A DNA stretch of 64,000 nucleotides from UBA1757 sp963617485 (GTDB lineage: Bacteria > Bacteroidota > Bacteroidia > Bacteroidales > UBA1402): positions 3,437 through 67,436 of the forward strand of contig CAVEPA010000011.1 in NCBI GenBank assembly GCA_963617485.1, read 5' to 3'. Every line of letters begins with the position of its first letter. The first letter of the stretch is position 1. Of the stretch, positions 36,551 through 46,805 are shown piece after piece. Under the pieces are notes generated by a model. That model was not told the DNA's origin. It did not search any database and saw only the letters and a list, made by a program, of their open reading frames with translations. A program made the position numbers and the translations under genes.

Positions 36551-39500
36551 TTATTGGACATCCAAGCTTTCTATAGCGAAACCGTGCATGGAAGGCGCTG
36601 ACAAAACCACTTTATAATCTCCCGCGTTGATGTAGGAGCCGGTGGTGGTACTCAGCGCCTTCCATCCTCTTTGATTGGGGCCGAAAGTAAGCACTGCATC
36701 CTTGAGCAGTCGGCCGTCACTGGCCAGCAGACGCAGGCGGATATGCAAGTCTTGGTCGGAGAGATTGCGGTAATTGATGCGCAAGGCATAGAGTTGGGCC
36801 AGACCGACACTGAAACTGAACACCACGGCATCGCGGTCGCCATCGCAGAGATACGCGGCAGCACCACCCTCTTGCAGGGCCAGCGTATCGGCAAAATAGC
36901 AGCAGTCTTTCTTACGCTGTATTTCCTTAGCGAATGCTCCCGTAACCTGAGCCTTGTCGATGGTATAGCTGAGTTTGGTTCGGGGATTCTTGTCCTCGGG
37001 CAAAAGATTGGTTGGCATACGCGCTATGCGGTCTTCGTCGGCGGCTTGCCACGACCAATTGTCCGGGCGATAGTCTTGTACATACGTCCCGCTGCGGAAG
37101 GCCTTGGCTTGGGCACGCGAGCGGGTGGCAATGGCAATGGCCGATATCAGCGCCTGACCGCTGCGCACCTCGGGAAAATCTATCAGCAAACTACCGCCGG
37201 TAACATCCACTTCCACCACTTTTTTCAGTGCGGCGTCGTGACCGGCCTCAGCCCAGATATCCAAATCGTCTATCAGCGTAAGGCCGTTGAAAGCCACATC
37301 GAACAGGCGCTGTCCTTGCAGTTTTTTAGCGCCGCCCGTACCATGCCAGGGTTCGATGAAATATAATTCCACTCGATAACGCCCATCGGGCAAGGCAAAG
37401 CGATACTGCAAACGATGACGTCCATAACGGAAGTGCTGGAACAAGGAGGCATCGCGTGTACCGTAGACGGGGTCTGAGGATACCCGTTGCGAAGCTTGAT
37501 AAGGATTCATGTCGGCAAATTGTCCGGCCCAAGAGCTGCTGAAGAGCAGATTGTCCTGTCGCCACAAAGAGCCGTAGGAATCCACATAGTCGTCGCCACC
37601 ACAGTTGACTCGGTAGAGGTAGTGCCAACGCTTGGCGGGCTTCAGCAAGTGGCGGTCGTAGCTTTCGGGGCGCACGTTAGAGCCGGTCAGCACGCGGCCC
37701 GGCAGCTTGTCGCTGCCGGGCGCTGCGGGCAGATGCCGGTAAAGCACCAGGTCTTCGGCCACAAGCTTGCCGTCCTGATAGGCCTGGGCCAGCAAGGTAT
37801 TGTATCGTAGATGTACCTGCGGAAGCATCAGATGCCGGCCCTTGTCGCGCGGATTGATAGCGGTACCCAGATAGCATTTGGCAAAGGCATCGTTATACAG
37901 TCGTACCGAATCGCAATTGCTGAACAAGTGCAAATCTACGCTTTCTTTGGTTTCGCTGAAACGCTCCGGCCAGGTATGCGACACAATGTAAACCATAGGG
38001 TCGTCCTTGGCAGAAACATAATGCGAACGGTACATATAGTAGACATCGAGGGGTTCTTCCCAAGGCGACACCAAGCCTTTGTAATTGACCGGCCCTACCC
38101 TGTCGATAACGCGCCAAGCATCATCGGGTTGGCGACGGCCGGGATTGTCATGACTGGTGAAGCACCATTGGAATTGTCCACAGACACTGTCCTTGGCTTG
38201 TTCGGCAAGACCAACCTTCATTTCCATCAAGGAACAGAAACGTTCCTCGGTATAAGGGCCGTTTTGTTTGAAACTGAAATCTTCTTCGTGCAGGTCAAGT
38301 GTGCGCCAAGCACCATATTCGCCGTTGAGCAACTGCGAAGGCATAGCCAGTTCCTGGTTGTATTTTTCGGGATTGCCGCTATAAGTGCCGCTCCAATTCT
38401 GAATGACGTTCCAGTCGGTACCCGTTCCGCCGTTGCAAGTGGTGATGGCACGCATATCGATGGCAGTCGGGTCCATTTCACGGATGATATCACAACATTC
38501 ACGGGCAAAATCGGTGGGCAAAACGCTCTCGTTCTGCAAGCCCCAAAGCACCACCGATGGGCTGTTGCGGCGTTCCTTGACCCATTGGCGCAGCTGCTGT
38601 TTGAAATGCTCGCGGAATTCGGGCGTATCGTACCAGATATGGGCCGAGAATTGCGTCCAGAAAAGCACGCCATAGCGATCCCAATAGTTTTGGTAGGCCA
38701 AATTATGCGGCTGATGCGCATCGCGGAAAGCATTGAAACCGGCATTCAATATCTGTTGCACACGGGCGCGAATCTGCTCTTCACTGAAGGCATGGCTCTG
38801 CCCCAGCAGATGTTCGTATTCACAGACTCCGTTCAGAAAAACGGGCTCTCCATTCAGATAAAAACGGCCGTCATCGGCAGAGGAATGACGTTTCACCGGC
38901 CAAGATATGCTTCTGACACCGAAAGAAGTCTGCACCGTATCGCAAGGTCCCGAGGGTTGCTCCAGGCGCGTCACCAGGCTGTAGAGTGCAGGGTGCTTGT
39001 CGCTCCAGCGTTCTGCATCGGGCAGATAAAGCGAATCGCCAATGTAGACGGTAGCGCCGGCCGGCAGCGCAACGTTGACGGGCGCGAAGGCCTGCTCCAC
39101 GCGCTGGCCCTGAGGATTGTAGAGTTCCTGCACCAGCCGCACGCTGCGGGTTTGCGCTGCATAGTTCTTCAGTTCCACCCGATAGAAAATGCTGTCGGCC
39201 GTCCGGTTGTTCCATACATGCACGCCAAAAGGCTCAATGCGGAGCATGGGCGTAGTTTCCAACACTACCGGACGGAAAATGCCAAAAGGCTGCGAACCTT
39301 CGCTGAAACCCCATTCCGATGAGCAACCGCCGCACACACTGGGCATGTCGGTAATCATATCGGGGTGTTCGACAGTGACTTCCAGCAGGTTGTCCTTAGC
39401 TTGGAGCGCTTGCGTCACCTCAAGGGTAAAGCTGACACGCCCGCCGATATGACGGCCCAAATCGTGTCCGTTCAGGCGCACGCGGGCATAGGTTCCAACG

Positions 39501-39802
39501 CCCTCGAAGCGTAGAAATGAAGCCTGATTGGAGGGCCAGGCCTTTGGTAAATCGAAGCGAGTCCGATATTCGGCCGTACCGTGCAAGTTGCCATGAGTCA
39601 GTTGTCTATAGCCGTAATAGTCGTCCCAATTGTGAGGCAGGCGAAGCTTGAGGGTGTCTGTCAGGCTAGCCGCTGCATCGCTGGCTTTCGTCAAATAGGA
39701 AGTCCAGACAAGACCGTCGAGTTGCATGCTTGCCCGTTGCGAAAACACTGTCTGGCTCAGGCATACTGCCAGAGCCAGACAAGCTATAGACCGAAGTTTC
39801 AT
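36551..39802 (-). CDS. Glycoside hydrolase family 2 with C-terminal malectin domain
   Basis: A 1083-residue secreted enzyme. I use the ATG at 39802 because the codon just upstream is TTG. Signal peptide about 1-22; GH2 jelly-roll domain (about 50-185), Ig-like domain (190-300), TIM barrel (300-600). The acid/base is E425 in LWGLQNES and the nucleophile is probably E495 in LLNGEYGAW. A malectin-like carbohydrate-binding domain spans about 730-893, followed by ~190 residues of probable beta structure. Likely a beta-galactosidase or beta-glucuronidase type activity; the substrate is not resolved. Last gene of the GH31-symporter-GH2 operon. Confidence 0.87.
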   Translation of the reverse strand: MKLRSIACLALAVCLSQTVFSQRASMQLDGLVWTSYLTKASDAAASLTDTLKLRLPHNWDDYYGYRQLTHGNLHGTAEYRTRFDLPKAWPSNQASFLRFEGVGTYARVRLNGHDLGRHIGGRVSFTLEVTQALQAKDNLLEVTVEHPDMITDMPSVCGGCSSEWGFSEGSQPFGIFRPVVLETTPMLRIEPFGVHVWNNRTADSIFYRVELKNYAAQTRSVRLVQELYNPQGQRVEQAFAPVNVALPAGATVYIGDSLYLPDAERWSDKHPALYSLVTRLEQPSGPCDTVQTSFGVRSISWPVKRHSSADDGRFYLNGEPVFLNGVCEYEHLLGQSHAFSEEQIRARVQQILNAGFNAFRDAHQPHNLAYQNYWDRYGVLFWTQFSAHIWYDTPEFREHFKQQLRQWVKERRNSPSVVLWGLQNESVLPTDFARECCDIIREMDPTAIDMRAITTCNGGTGTDWNVIQNWSGTYSGNPEKYNQELAMPSQLLNGEYGAWRTLDLHEEDFSFKQNGPYTEERFCSLMEMKVGLAEQAKDSVCGQFQWCFTSHDNPGRRQPDDAWRVIDRVGPVNYKGLVSPWEEPLDVYYMYRSHYVSAKDDPMVYIVSHTWPERFSETKESVDLHLFSNCDSVRLYNDAFAKCYLGTAINPRDKGRHLMLPQVHLRYNTLLAQAYQDGKLVAEDLVLYRHLPAAPGSDKLPGRVLTGSNVRPESYDRHLLKPAKRWHYLYRVNCGGDDYVDSYGSLWRQDNLLFSSSWAGQFADMNPYQASQRVSSDPVYGTRDASLFQHFRYGRHRLQYRFALPDGRYRVELYFIEPWHGTGGAKKLQGQRLFDVAFNGLTLIDDLDIWAEAGHDAALKKVVEVDVTGGSLLIDFPEVRSGQALISAIAIATRSRAQAKAFRSGTYVQDYRPDNWSWQAADEDRIARMPTNLLPEDKNPRTKLSYTIDKAQVTGAFAKEIQRKKDCCYFADTLALQEGGAAAYLCDGDRDAVVFSFSVGLAQLYALRINYRNLSDQDLHIRLRLLASDGRLLKDAVLTFGPNQRGWKALSTTTGSYINAGDYKVVLSAPSMHGFAIESLDVQ

Positions 39803-39815
39803 CAAAAATCAGTTA

Positions 39816-41381
39816 TCAGTTAAAGAATACATAGACAGCCACCATCACAACCACCAGCAAGGCCCAAGCGATTTTCAAGCCGGGTGTTACCTTGATAGCC
39901 TTGGGCTGCAGGTCTTCGGCAGGAACAACGGAAGCATCCACCTTCTCGCCGGCCGTCTGGCAGCAGGACGAATAAATCCAGATAAACAGGCAGAGCAGCA
40001 CGAAGATAATGGCCGACAAATAGAGATAATGCATCTGCGGGAACAGCAGGCCGCAATAATACAAGATACCCAAACCGATACTGAGTACCGTTCCTGCCGT
40101 CAGGACAATATTGACAGCTTTGGCCGAAGTCTTCTTCCACAGGGCGGCAAAGAGGAAGGCCGCCGACATAGGCGGTGCGATAAAGCCCAATACCGACTGG
40201 AAGATATTGAAGAAGCTGAGTCCTTGGATAAAGGTAATGGCGATAGCCAGGAAAATGGATACCACGGCACCGACAGCCACCACCCAGCGGCCAATGCTCA
40301 AGATTTCCTTCTCAGAAGCATTGGGACGGAATTTCTTGAGATAAATATCCATCGTAAAGACCGTACTGAGCGAGTTCAGTGCCGAGCCAATGGTGGATAC
40401 CAGTGCGGCCACCATCACCACAATAACCAGACCCATCAGACCCGAGGGCAGCACATGGCTGGCCAATTGCAGGTAAGAATCGGTGGAGTTCTGCAAATCG
40501 GGCAGGATGACAAAGCACAGAATGCCGGGGAAGATAAACAAAGGCACATCGAGCAGTTTCAGCCAAGCGCAGAAATTGGCACCCTTCTGGCCCTCTTTCA
40601 AGTCTTTGGCACCCAGCACCGACTGCACCATCGACTGGTCGGTACACCAGAACCACACACCCATGATGGGATAACCAAGAATAATGGCCAACCATGGGAA
40701 GTCCTTGTCGCTGAGCGGACGGAAGAGGTTCCAATAATCGGCAGGAGTCTTTTCGATAACGGTCTGCAGACCACCGGCCTTATCAATTCCCAAAACCACC
40801 AACAGCACAGAAACGCCTATCAGCAGCAACATCTGAAACACATTGGTATAAGCGATAGCCTTCAAGCCGCCAGCAATGGCAAAAGCGGCAGAAACCACCA
40901 CCAGTATGGTAATGCAAGCCCACAGCGACATATCGAGAATCTGAGCCATGAACACGCCGCCACAGAACAAGGTCAATGCCAACCACGAAATCAGCACCGT
41001 AGCTATGGTGTACCAAGCGATGTAGTTGCGTGTGGTCTGTCCGAAACGCTTGCCCATATATTCGGGCAAGGTACTCACATTGGCACCCAGATAGCGCGGT
41101 GCAAACACGAATGCCAACAAGAGAATAAAGGGAAAAGCGTACCACGAGAAGTTACCGGCTGCGATACCGCCCTCGAATCCGCTGCTGGCATTGGCCACCA
41201 ACATCGAAGGGCCGACATTGGTACCCCACATGGTAAGGCCGATGGCGAACCAGCCCAAAGACTTGTTGGCCAAAAACAGATTGCTTTTCTTGCCCGAGCT
41301 CGCCCAGACACCGATGGCTATCAAAGCCACGATATACACGACAAAGACAATAATGTCTGCCGTAGAAAGTTGGATAGTCAT
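39816..41381 (-). CDS. Sodium:solute symporter (SSS family), sugar-type
   Basis: From the ATG at 41381 the protein has 521 residues and about 14 membrane helices. It contains the SSS motifs GWFAIGLTMWGTNVGPSMLVANASSGFEGG near the N-terminus and YPIMGVWFWCTDQSMVQSVLGAKDL, typical of the SglT/sodium-glucose group. It lies between the GH31 and GH2 genes, so it probably imports a mono- or disaccharide released by the GH2 enzyme for the GH31 enzyme inside the cell. Confidence 0.9.
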   Translation of the reverse strand: MTIQLSTADIIVFVVYIVALIAIGVWASSGKKSNLFLANKSLGWFAIGLTMWGTNVGPSMLVANASSGFEGGIAAGNFSWYAFPFILLLAFVFAPRYLGANVSTLPEYMGKRFGQTTRNYIAWYTIATVLISWLALTLFCGGVFMAQILDMSLWACITILVVVSAAFAIAGGLKAIAYTNVFQMLLLIGVSVLLVVLGIDKAGGLQTVIEKTPADYWNLFRPLSDKDFPWLAIILGYPIMGVWFWCTDQSMVQSVLGAKDLKEGQKGANFCAWLKLLDVPLFIFPGILCFVILPDLQNSTDSYLQLASHVLPSGLMGLVIVVMVAALVSTIGSALNSLSTVFTMDIYLKKFRPNASEKEILSIGRWVVAVGAVVSIFLAIAITFIQGLSFFNIFQSVLGFIAPPMSAAFLFAALWKKTSAKAVNIVLTAGTVLSIGLGILYYCGLLFPQMHYLYLSAIIFVLLCLFIWIYSSCCQTAGEKVDASVVPAEDLQPKAIKVTPGLKIAWALLVVVMVAVYVFFN

Positions 41382-41392
41382 AATTGTATTTA

Positions 41393-43606
41393 TCAAAAAG
41401 TCAGTAGTGTTGTCTTGCTCAAATCCATCTGGTCGGTGCAGGCCACATCTTCGGGATAAACCGGAATGCTGGCACCTTGACGTACATACACGGGCATTTC
41501 CTCCAGCGGAACCTTAATGTCCTTCAGCCAGCAGGGGCCTTCGAATGTTTCCTTGGTGAAGAAGTTGACCCATTTGCCTTCGGGCAGATAGACACTGCGC
41601 ACACCCTCGGAATTCATCACGGGAGCCACCAGAAAATCGTCACCGAAGTAGTATTGGTCGTCGAGATGGCGGCAAACCAAATCGTCGGGATGCATCAGGA
41701 ACATGGCGCGCAACATGGGATAACCCGTGCGGGTGGTTTTTTCGGCCTGCTGCATAATGTAGGGAATCAGGCGGTAACGCAGTTTGAGCCATTCCTTGAC
41801 GATGCCGGCAATCTTGGGATAATGCCAGGGTTCGCGCTTGAACGAGCCGTGATAACGCAAATGCGAGCTGAACACGCCAAACTGGGTCCAACGCACATAG
41901 ACATCCTCCGACAGACGGGTGTTCATAAAATTGGGTACGGAATGGAAACCTGGCACATCATGACTCCAAAAACCAAAGCCCGACAAACCGAAATGCAGGC
42001 CGCCCTTGAGCGAACCGGCCATGCCGTCCCAAGTGCTGGCGGAATCGCCTCCCCAATGCAGCGGATAGCGCTGACAACCGGCCCAAGCAGAACGCGCCCA
42101 GACAATGCCATCGCCCGTCACTTCCTTGGTGATGTCGTAAGCGGCCTTTTGGTAATACAGCGAATAGATGTTGCGTAGCGCCTTGGCATCGGCAGCATGA
42201 TATTTGGCATCCATGTGGATATCTTCGCCAAAATCGGTCTTGATGCAGGCCACACCCATATCGAGCAGTTGTTTGAGCAGCGACTGATACCATTTGGTGG
42301 CCTTGTCGTAAGTAAAGTCGATGGTGCCGGCGTAGTCGTTCACGCTGAAGTTGGAAGCGCCTTGTATCTTGCTCTCGCTCTGGCTGATATAATGGTTTTC
42401 GGAAGCTTCTTTATATTGGGCGGCATCGTAGGCGATGTACGGCAACTGCCACAGGCTGACGCGATAGCCTTGTTTTTTCAGCCCTTGGATAAAGCCCTTG
42501 GGATCGGGGAAACGCTCGGTATTGAACTTCCATTCGCAAAGCCAGTCGGTTTTGAACCAGCCCGTATCGAGATGGATAACATCGCAAGGATAGCCTTCAC
42601 GGCGCATGCGGTCACAGATTTCCTGAACTTCGTCGGCCGAGAAATAGGTCATGCGGCTCATCCAAGTACCAAAGCTCCAAAGCGGCGGCATGGAAGGAAA
42701 GCCCGTCAGCTGACGGTAGGCGTAAAGGATGCGTTCGGGTGTGTCGTCAGCGATGACGAAGGTATCGATAACGGGTTCTTCCACCAGAATCTGGGCCGAG
42801 CGGGTGGAATGGTCGGCCAGCGAGAACTTGGCGAAATAGGTGGTGTGCAGGAACAGACCATAGCCTTCGGACGACAGATAGAAAGGAATATTCTTGTAGG
42901 CGCGGCGGTTGTTCACGCCCTGACCGTCCTGGTTGTAAAGTTGCAGGGTGCGGCCCGACAGGTCCATTTTGGCAAAGCGTTCGCCCGTGCCGTAGAAACA
43001 CTCTTCGGGCTTGGCTGCAAAAGAGCAGGTAGCGCGGTCGCTTTGGCCGTTTTTGGTAACGTAAGCCAAAGCATAGGCATCGTGACGGGCCGGCGAGAAC
43101 ATATCGTAGGCCGACAGGGCCACTTGTTTCTTGCCGTCGGGATAAAGCCGCAGGTCGATGGTTTCGGCCGGGGCGGGTTGCAGGTCGCTCCACCACTCTT
43201 CTACCGGTTTGTCAAAGCGAAGCATGGCGCGTGTGCGGCCTTGGGCATCGCGGATGGTCCAGCGCAGCTCTTCCTTAACGAAACTAAGCGGCTGGGGCTG
43301 CATGGCATCGGCCAGCTGCAACATGGCGGAATCTTCGTGCACAGCGGCTCCGGGAAAAGCGATGGACATACGCATCACCTTGTCGCCATAGGCGCGCAAA
43401 CGCAGATAAGAATCTACGCGGGGCACACTTTTGTCTTCGGTTATCTCGTTGGAATTGTTTTGTTGTTGAAAAGGTACCGTGATGATGATATCACCGTCTT
43501 TTTCTTGAATGTCAGTTGGTTGGCAGGCCCGCCATAGGCGTTCGCCTTGATTGAGGGCCGTATCGAAATCCAGGAAATCGAATAGTTGGTAGTTGGTCTG
43601 TTTCAT
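41393..43606 (-). CDS. Glycoside hydrolase family 31, alpha-xylosidase-like (YicI type)
   Basis: A 737-residue enzyme without a signal peptide, so likely cytoplasmic. The nucleophile is D458 in the motif IKTDFGE, which is the YicI-type (alpha-xylosidase) form; the acid/base is D521 in HWGGDSAS. The YicI-like N-terminal beta domain and the (beta/alpha)8 barrel (about 305-640) are in place. Expected to release alpha-linked xylose (for example isoprimeverose) or glucose. First gene of the operon, with a clear promoter upstream. Confidence 0.9.
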   Translation of the reverse strand: MKQTNYQLFDFLDFDTALNQGERLWRACQPTDIQEKDGDIIITVPFQQQNNSNEITEDKSVPRVDSYLRLRAYGDKVMRMSIAFPGAAVHEDSAMLQLADAMQPQPLSFVKEELRWTIRDAQGRTRAMLRFDKPVEEWWSDLQPAPAETIDLRLYPDGKKQVALSAYDMFSPARHDAYALAYVTKNGQSDRATCSFAAKPEECFYGTGERFAKMDLSGRTLQLYNQDGQGVNNRRAYKNIPFYLSSEGYGLFLHTTYFAKFSLADHSTRSAQILVEEPVIDTFVIADDTPERILYAYRQLTGFPSMPPLWSFGTWMSRMTYFSADEVQEICDRMRREGYPCDVIHLDTGWFKTDWLCEWKFNTERFPDPKGFIQGLKKQGYRVSLWQLPYIAYDAAQYKEASENHYISQSESKIQGASNFSVNDYAGTIDFTYDKATKWYQSLLKQLLDMGVACIKTDFGEDIHMDAKYHAADAKALRNIYSLYYQKAAYDITKEVTGDGIVWARSAWAGCQRYPLHWGGDSASTWDGMAGSLKGGLHFGLSGFGFWSHDVPGFHSVPNFMNTRLSEDVYVRWTQFGVFSSHLRYHGSFKREPWHYPKIAGIVKEWLKLRYRLIPYIMQQAEKTTRTGYPMLRAMFLMHPDDLVCRHLDDQYYFGDDFLVAPVMNSEGVRSVYLPEGKWVNFFTKETFEGPCWLKDIKVPLEEMPVYVRQGASIPVYPEDVACTDQMDLSKTTLLTF

Positions 43607-43627
43607 TGTTATCAGTCAGTAAGCTGG

Positions 43628-43658
43628 CAAAAGTAGCGTTATTATCGCGTATTCGCAA
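43628..43658 (-). promoter_or_regulatory. Promoter of the GH31-symporter-GH2 operon
   Basis: Minus strand: TTG (43656-43658), a 20-base spacer, TACTTTTG (43628-43635), 22 bases upstream of the GH31 ATG. No obvious operator, and no regulator gene adjoins it. Confidence 0.6.
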
Positions 43659-43679
43659 GGTATAATTAGATTGATTTAC

Positions 43680-43687
43680 TATCTTTG
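43680..43687 (+). promoter_or_regulatory. -7 box of the def promoter
   Basis: TATCTTTG on the plus strand, 43 bases before the def ATG. No clear TTG at the expected upstream distance. Confidence 0.4.
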
Positions 43688-43730
43688 CAAGCTGTTGATA
43701 TAAATTATCATTTTCAAGAAAAATACAACG

Positions 43731-44285
43731 ATGATACTCCCTATTTACCTTTATGGACAAGCTGTTTTGCGCAAAGAAACGCAAGATATCCCGGCCGATT
43801 ATCCCGAGCTGAAAACGCTTATCGACAATATGTATGAAACGCTGGTAAAATCGGAAGGCGTAGGTTTGGCCGCTCCCCAAGTGGGACTGTCGCTGCGCCT
43901 GTTCGTAGTGGACCTGCGTTGTCTGGGCGATGAAGAGCCTAGCTACAAGGATTTCACCAAGACTTTCATCAACCCCGAAATTGTGGAATATTCGCCCGAG
44001 ACCAATTCTCTCGAAGAAGGCTGTCTGAGTATTCCCGGCATACACGAGAACGTAACGCGCAGCACGAGGGTCAAAGTCAGCTATCAGGACGAAGCATTCG
44101 CCCAGCACGAGGAATGGTTCGACGGTTATTTGGCCCGCGTTATCCAGCACGAATACGACCATTTGGAGCAGAAAGTCTTCACCGACCGCATCAGCCCCAT
44201 CCGCAAGCAGCTTATCAAGGCCAAGCTGAACAACGTGGTAAAAGGCCGCGTCTACTGCGACTACAAGACCAAAGCGCAGCACTGA
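43731..44285 (+). CDS. def: Peptide deformylase
   Basis: Removes the N-formyl group from nascent proteins; a 184-residue metalloenzyme. All three motifs are present: GVGLAAPQVG, EEGCLSIPG (metal Cys) and QHEYDHLEQ (metal His residues and catalytic Glu). Followed after 30 bases by the TPR gene, probably in one transcript. Confidence 0.96.
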   Translation: MILPIYLYGQAVLRKETQDIPADYPELKTLIDNMYETLVKSEGVGLAAPQVGLSLRLFVVDLRCLGDEEPSYKDFTKTFINPEIVEYSPETNSLEEGCLSIPGIHENVTRSTRVKVSYQDEAFAQHEEWFDGYLARVIQHEYDHLEQKVFTDRISPIRKQLIKAKLNNVVKGRVYCDYKTKAQH

Positions 44286-44315
44286 TTCTTGGCTGTAGCG
44301 TAGCGTAACCACCTT

Positions 44316-46334
44316 ATGAAAAGAGCCATGAAAATAGTCCGACATTTATGGATATGCCTAGTCCTGTTGACGGCAAGCCTTGGCTATGGTCTTCCTTGTC
44401 AGGCGCAAATCAATACCGACCGTGTGATGAGCATAGGTCGCAATGCGCTCTATTTCAACGACTATGTGCTGGCCATCCAGTATTTCAATCAGGTGATTGC
44501 CGTCAAGCCTTTTCTGGCCGAGCCTTATTTTTTCCGGGGCGTGGCCAAGATGAGCTTGGAAGACTATCAGGGTGCCGCCAACGACTGTAGTCTAGCCTTG
44601 GAACGCAATCCTTTTATGGTCAAGGCTTACTATTGCCGCAGCTACGCCCGCCTGCAACTGAAAGATTATGAGGGAGCCGTTGCCGACTGCGACAAGGGTC
44701 TGGAATTCGACACCGAGAACAAAGCCCTGATGGTCAACAAATCGGCGGCGCATATCTATGCCAAAGACTACAAAAGTGCCCGCCAAGACCTCAACTACCT
44801 GACACGCAAGTTTCCCGACTATCTCTACGGCTACATGAACCGCGGACATCTCTGCATAGAAGAAGGCGACACCTTGGGTGCCATCGATGATTTCAGCCGC
44901 GCCATCGCCGTTGACAAATATCACGCGCCGGCCTATGCCGCCAGAGCCTATGTGTTTATCCTGCAAGACAAATTCGCCGATGCCATCAGCGACCTGAACG
45001 AAGCCATCCGCCTGGAGCCCGACAATGAGGGCTATTACAGCAACCGTGGGCTGGCCCGCTATTACAACCGCGACTACAAAGGCGTTTTCAGCGATTTCGA
45101 CCGGGTACTTCAGCTCAATCCCAAGTCGGCCAGCACCTATTACAACCGGGGCCTTATCCGCGCCGAAGTGGGCGATTTGAACCGTGCCATCGAAGATTTC
45201 GACCAAAGCATCACCCTGGAGCCTGACAACGACCTTGCCTTCTACAACCGCGCCCTGCTGCGCAACCGCACGGGCGACCTGCCGGGGGCGGAAGCAGACT
45301 TGAACGAAATCATCCAGCGTTATCCACAGTTTATCCCGGCTTATTACCAGCGTAGCGAAGTGCGCAAGAAACGCGGCAATGCCAAGGGTGCCGACCAAGA
45401 CTATTTCTACGCCTGGGATCTGGAAACCAAGCTACAGGAAGCGCGCAAGGCCGGCAAGTCTTTCTCGGCCAGCGGCGACGATGGCAAGACGCGCAGCAAA
45501 GACGACAAGGACATCAACAAATACAATCGTGTGGTGGTAACCGAAACCGAAGTGGAACAGACGGCCCGCTATGCCAATCCCATCCGTGGCAACGTGCAGA
45601 ACCGCAATGTGGATGTGGAAATCGAAGCTTTGTTCTCCATCAGCTATTACGAAGAGGAAAAGCCCATCGACACCAAGAAGGCCATGAACTACGAGCCTTA
45701 TCTAGAGCAGCTGGCCACACAGGGCGTATCGCTGTACAACCTGCGTATCACGCGCAGCGAACGGGCCTTGAAACAAGATGAAATTGACCGTCACTTCCAT
45801 TCCATCGACACTTATTCCCAACTCATAGAGGAACATCCGCGTCAGGCCGCCTATTATTTTGCCCGCGCCATCGACTTCTCGCTCGTGAAGGACGTAGACA
45901 ATGCCATTCTCGATTTGGACAAGGCCATTTACCTGGATTCCAAGGCTATTCTGGCATATTTTCATCGGGCCAACCTGCGCTTCCAGCAGATTCTTTTCCA
46001 GCAGGCCGAAGGCGAAATCGCCGAGAAGCATTTCGGTTCGGAATTTATGCTGGTGATGCAGGATTTGGACAAGATTACCGAGCTGGCACCGGGCTTCGTC
46101 TATGCTTGGTACAATCGTGGCAATATGCGGTTTATGCAGAAGGACTACCGCAGTGCCTTGGAAGACTACAACCGCGCCATTGACCTGAACGGCGATTTCG
46201 CCGAGGCCTGGTACAACCGGGGCATCACACGCATCTATCTGGGACAGCGCAGCGAAGGCCTTAGCGACCTGAGCCGGGCCGGAGAGTTGGGACTGTACAA
46301 GGCCTACAATCTTATCAAACGTTTTTCGGAATAA
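44316..46334 (+). CDS. Secreted tetratricopeptide-repeat protein
   Basis: A 672-residue protein with an N-terminal signal peptide (cut near CQAQ, residue 31) and at least nine TPR units in two blocks (about 35-370 and 515-665), recognised by repeated NRGLARYYNRDYKGVFSDFDRV-like helices. The middle (about 370-510) is a charged linker with VVVTETEVEQTARY. Probably a periplasmic or outer-membrane-associated scaffold for protein-protein contacts; a specific partner is not evident. No lipobox. Confidence 0.85.
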   Translation: MKRAMKIVRHLWICLVLLTASLGYGLPCQAQINTDRVMSIGRNALYFNDYVLAIQYFNQVIAVKPFLAEPYFFRGVAKMSLEDYQGAANDCSLALERNPFMVKAYYCRSYARLQLKDYEGAVADCDKGLEFDTENKALMVNKSAAHIYAKDYKSARQDLNYLTRKFPDYLYGYMNRGHLCIEEGDTLGAIDDFSRAIAVDKYHAPAYAARAYVFILQDKFADAISDLNEAIRLEPDNEGYYSNRGLARYYNRDYKGVFSDFDRVLQLNPKSASTYYNRGLIRAEVGDLNRAIEDFDQSITLEPDNDLAFYNRALLRNRTGDLPGAEADLNEIIQRYPQFIPAYYQRSEVRKKRGNAKGADQDYFYAWDLETKLQEARKAGKSFSASGDDGKTRSKDDKDINKYNRVVVTETEVEQTARYANPIRGNVQNRNVDVEIEALFSISYYEEEKPIDTKKAMNYEPYLEQLATQGVSLYNLRITRSERALKQDEIDRHFHSIDTYSQLIEEHPRQAAYYFARAIDFSLVKDVDNAILDLDKAIYLDSKAILAYFHRANLRFQQILFQQAEGEIAEKHFGSEFMLVMQDLDKITELAPGFVYAWYNRGNMRFMQKDYRSALEDYNRAIDLNGDFAEAWYNRGITRIYLGQRSEGLSDLSRAGELGLYKAYNLIKRFSE

Positions 46335-46378
46335 GTCGTTTTTTGGAATAAGTGAGCTTATAAGCCTCACCAAGCTTT

Positions 46379-46798
46379 TCAGAAGCCTCGGCGCGCTTCC
46401 ATCCAAGCCTGCAGAATAATGGTTGCACTCACTTTATCGTAAAGAGCTTTGTCGCGACGGTCTTTCTTTTTGACACCGCCGGCTATGATGGCTTGCTGCG
46501 CCAGCACCGAAGTATAGCGTTCATCGTAATATTCCAGCGGCATCTGAGGATGACGCGTACGGAACTCAGCCACAAACTTTTCTATGTACGGCATACTCTG
46601 CGAAGGTTGTCCGTTCATCTGACGGGGCAGCCCCACCACTACCCGCTCCACGCTCTCGCGCTGCAAATAGTCATCCAAAAAGGCATGAAGGTTCGTGGTC
46701 TCGACCGTTGTCAAAGCATTGGCTATCAGTTGCAAAGGATCGGTCACGGCTATACCCGTGCGTTTGAGTCCGTAATCGATGGCGAGTATTCTTCCCAT
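46379..46798 (-). CDS. ruvX: RuvX/YqgF-family putative Holliday junction resolvase
   Basis: A 139-residue RNase H-fold protein. Catalytic acidic residues are in LAIDYGLKRTGIAV, in YYDERYTS and in the C-terminal YDKVSATIILQAW. The family acts in resolution of recombination intermediates and in processing of pre-16S rRNA in E. coli. It lies 7 bases after mltG and converges on the TPR gene. Confidence 0.92.
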   Translation of the reverse strand: MGRILAIDYGLKRTGIAVTDPLQLIANALTTVETTNLHAFLDDYLQRESVERVVVGLPRQMNGQPSQSMPYIEKFVAEFRTRHPQMPLEYYDERYTSVLAQQAIIAGGVKKKDRRDKALYDKVSATIILQAWMEARRGF

Positions 46799-46805
46799 AG
46801 CGGCT

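Noticed and set aside
39726..41459. 577-codon frame antisense to the symporter at 39816-41381
   Set aside because: Gln/His-rich shadow opposite a membrane protein gene.
36551..43606. Polysaccharide utilisation locus
   Set aside because: Lacks a SusC/SusD pair and a regulator, so it does not meet the usual definition; described as a sugar-use operon.
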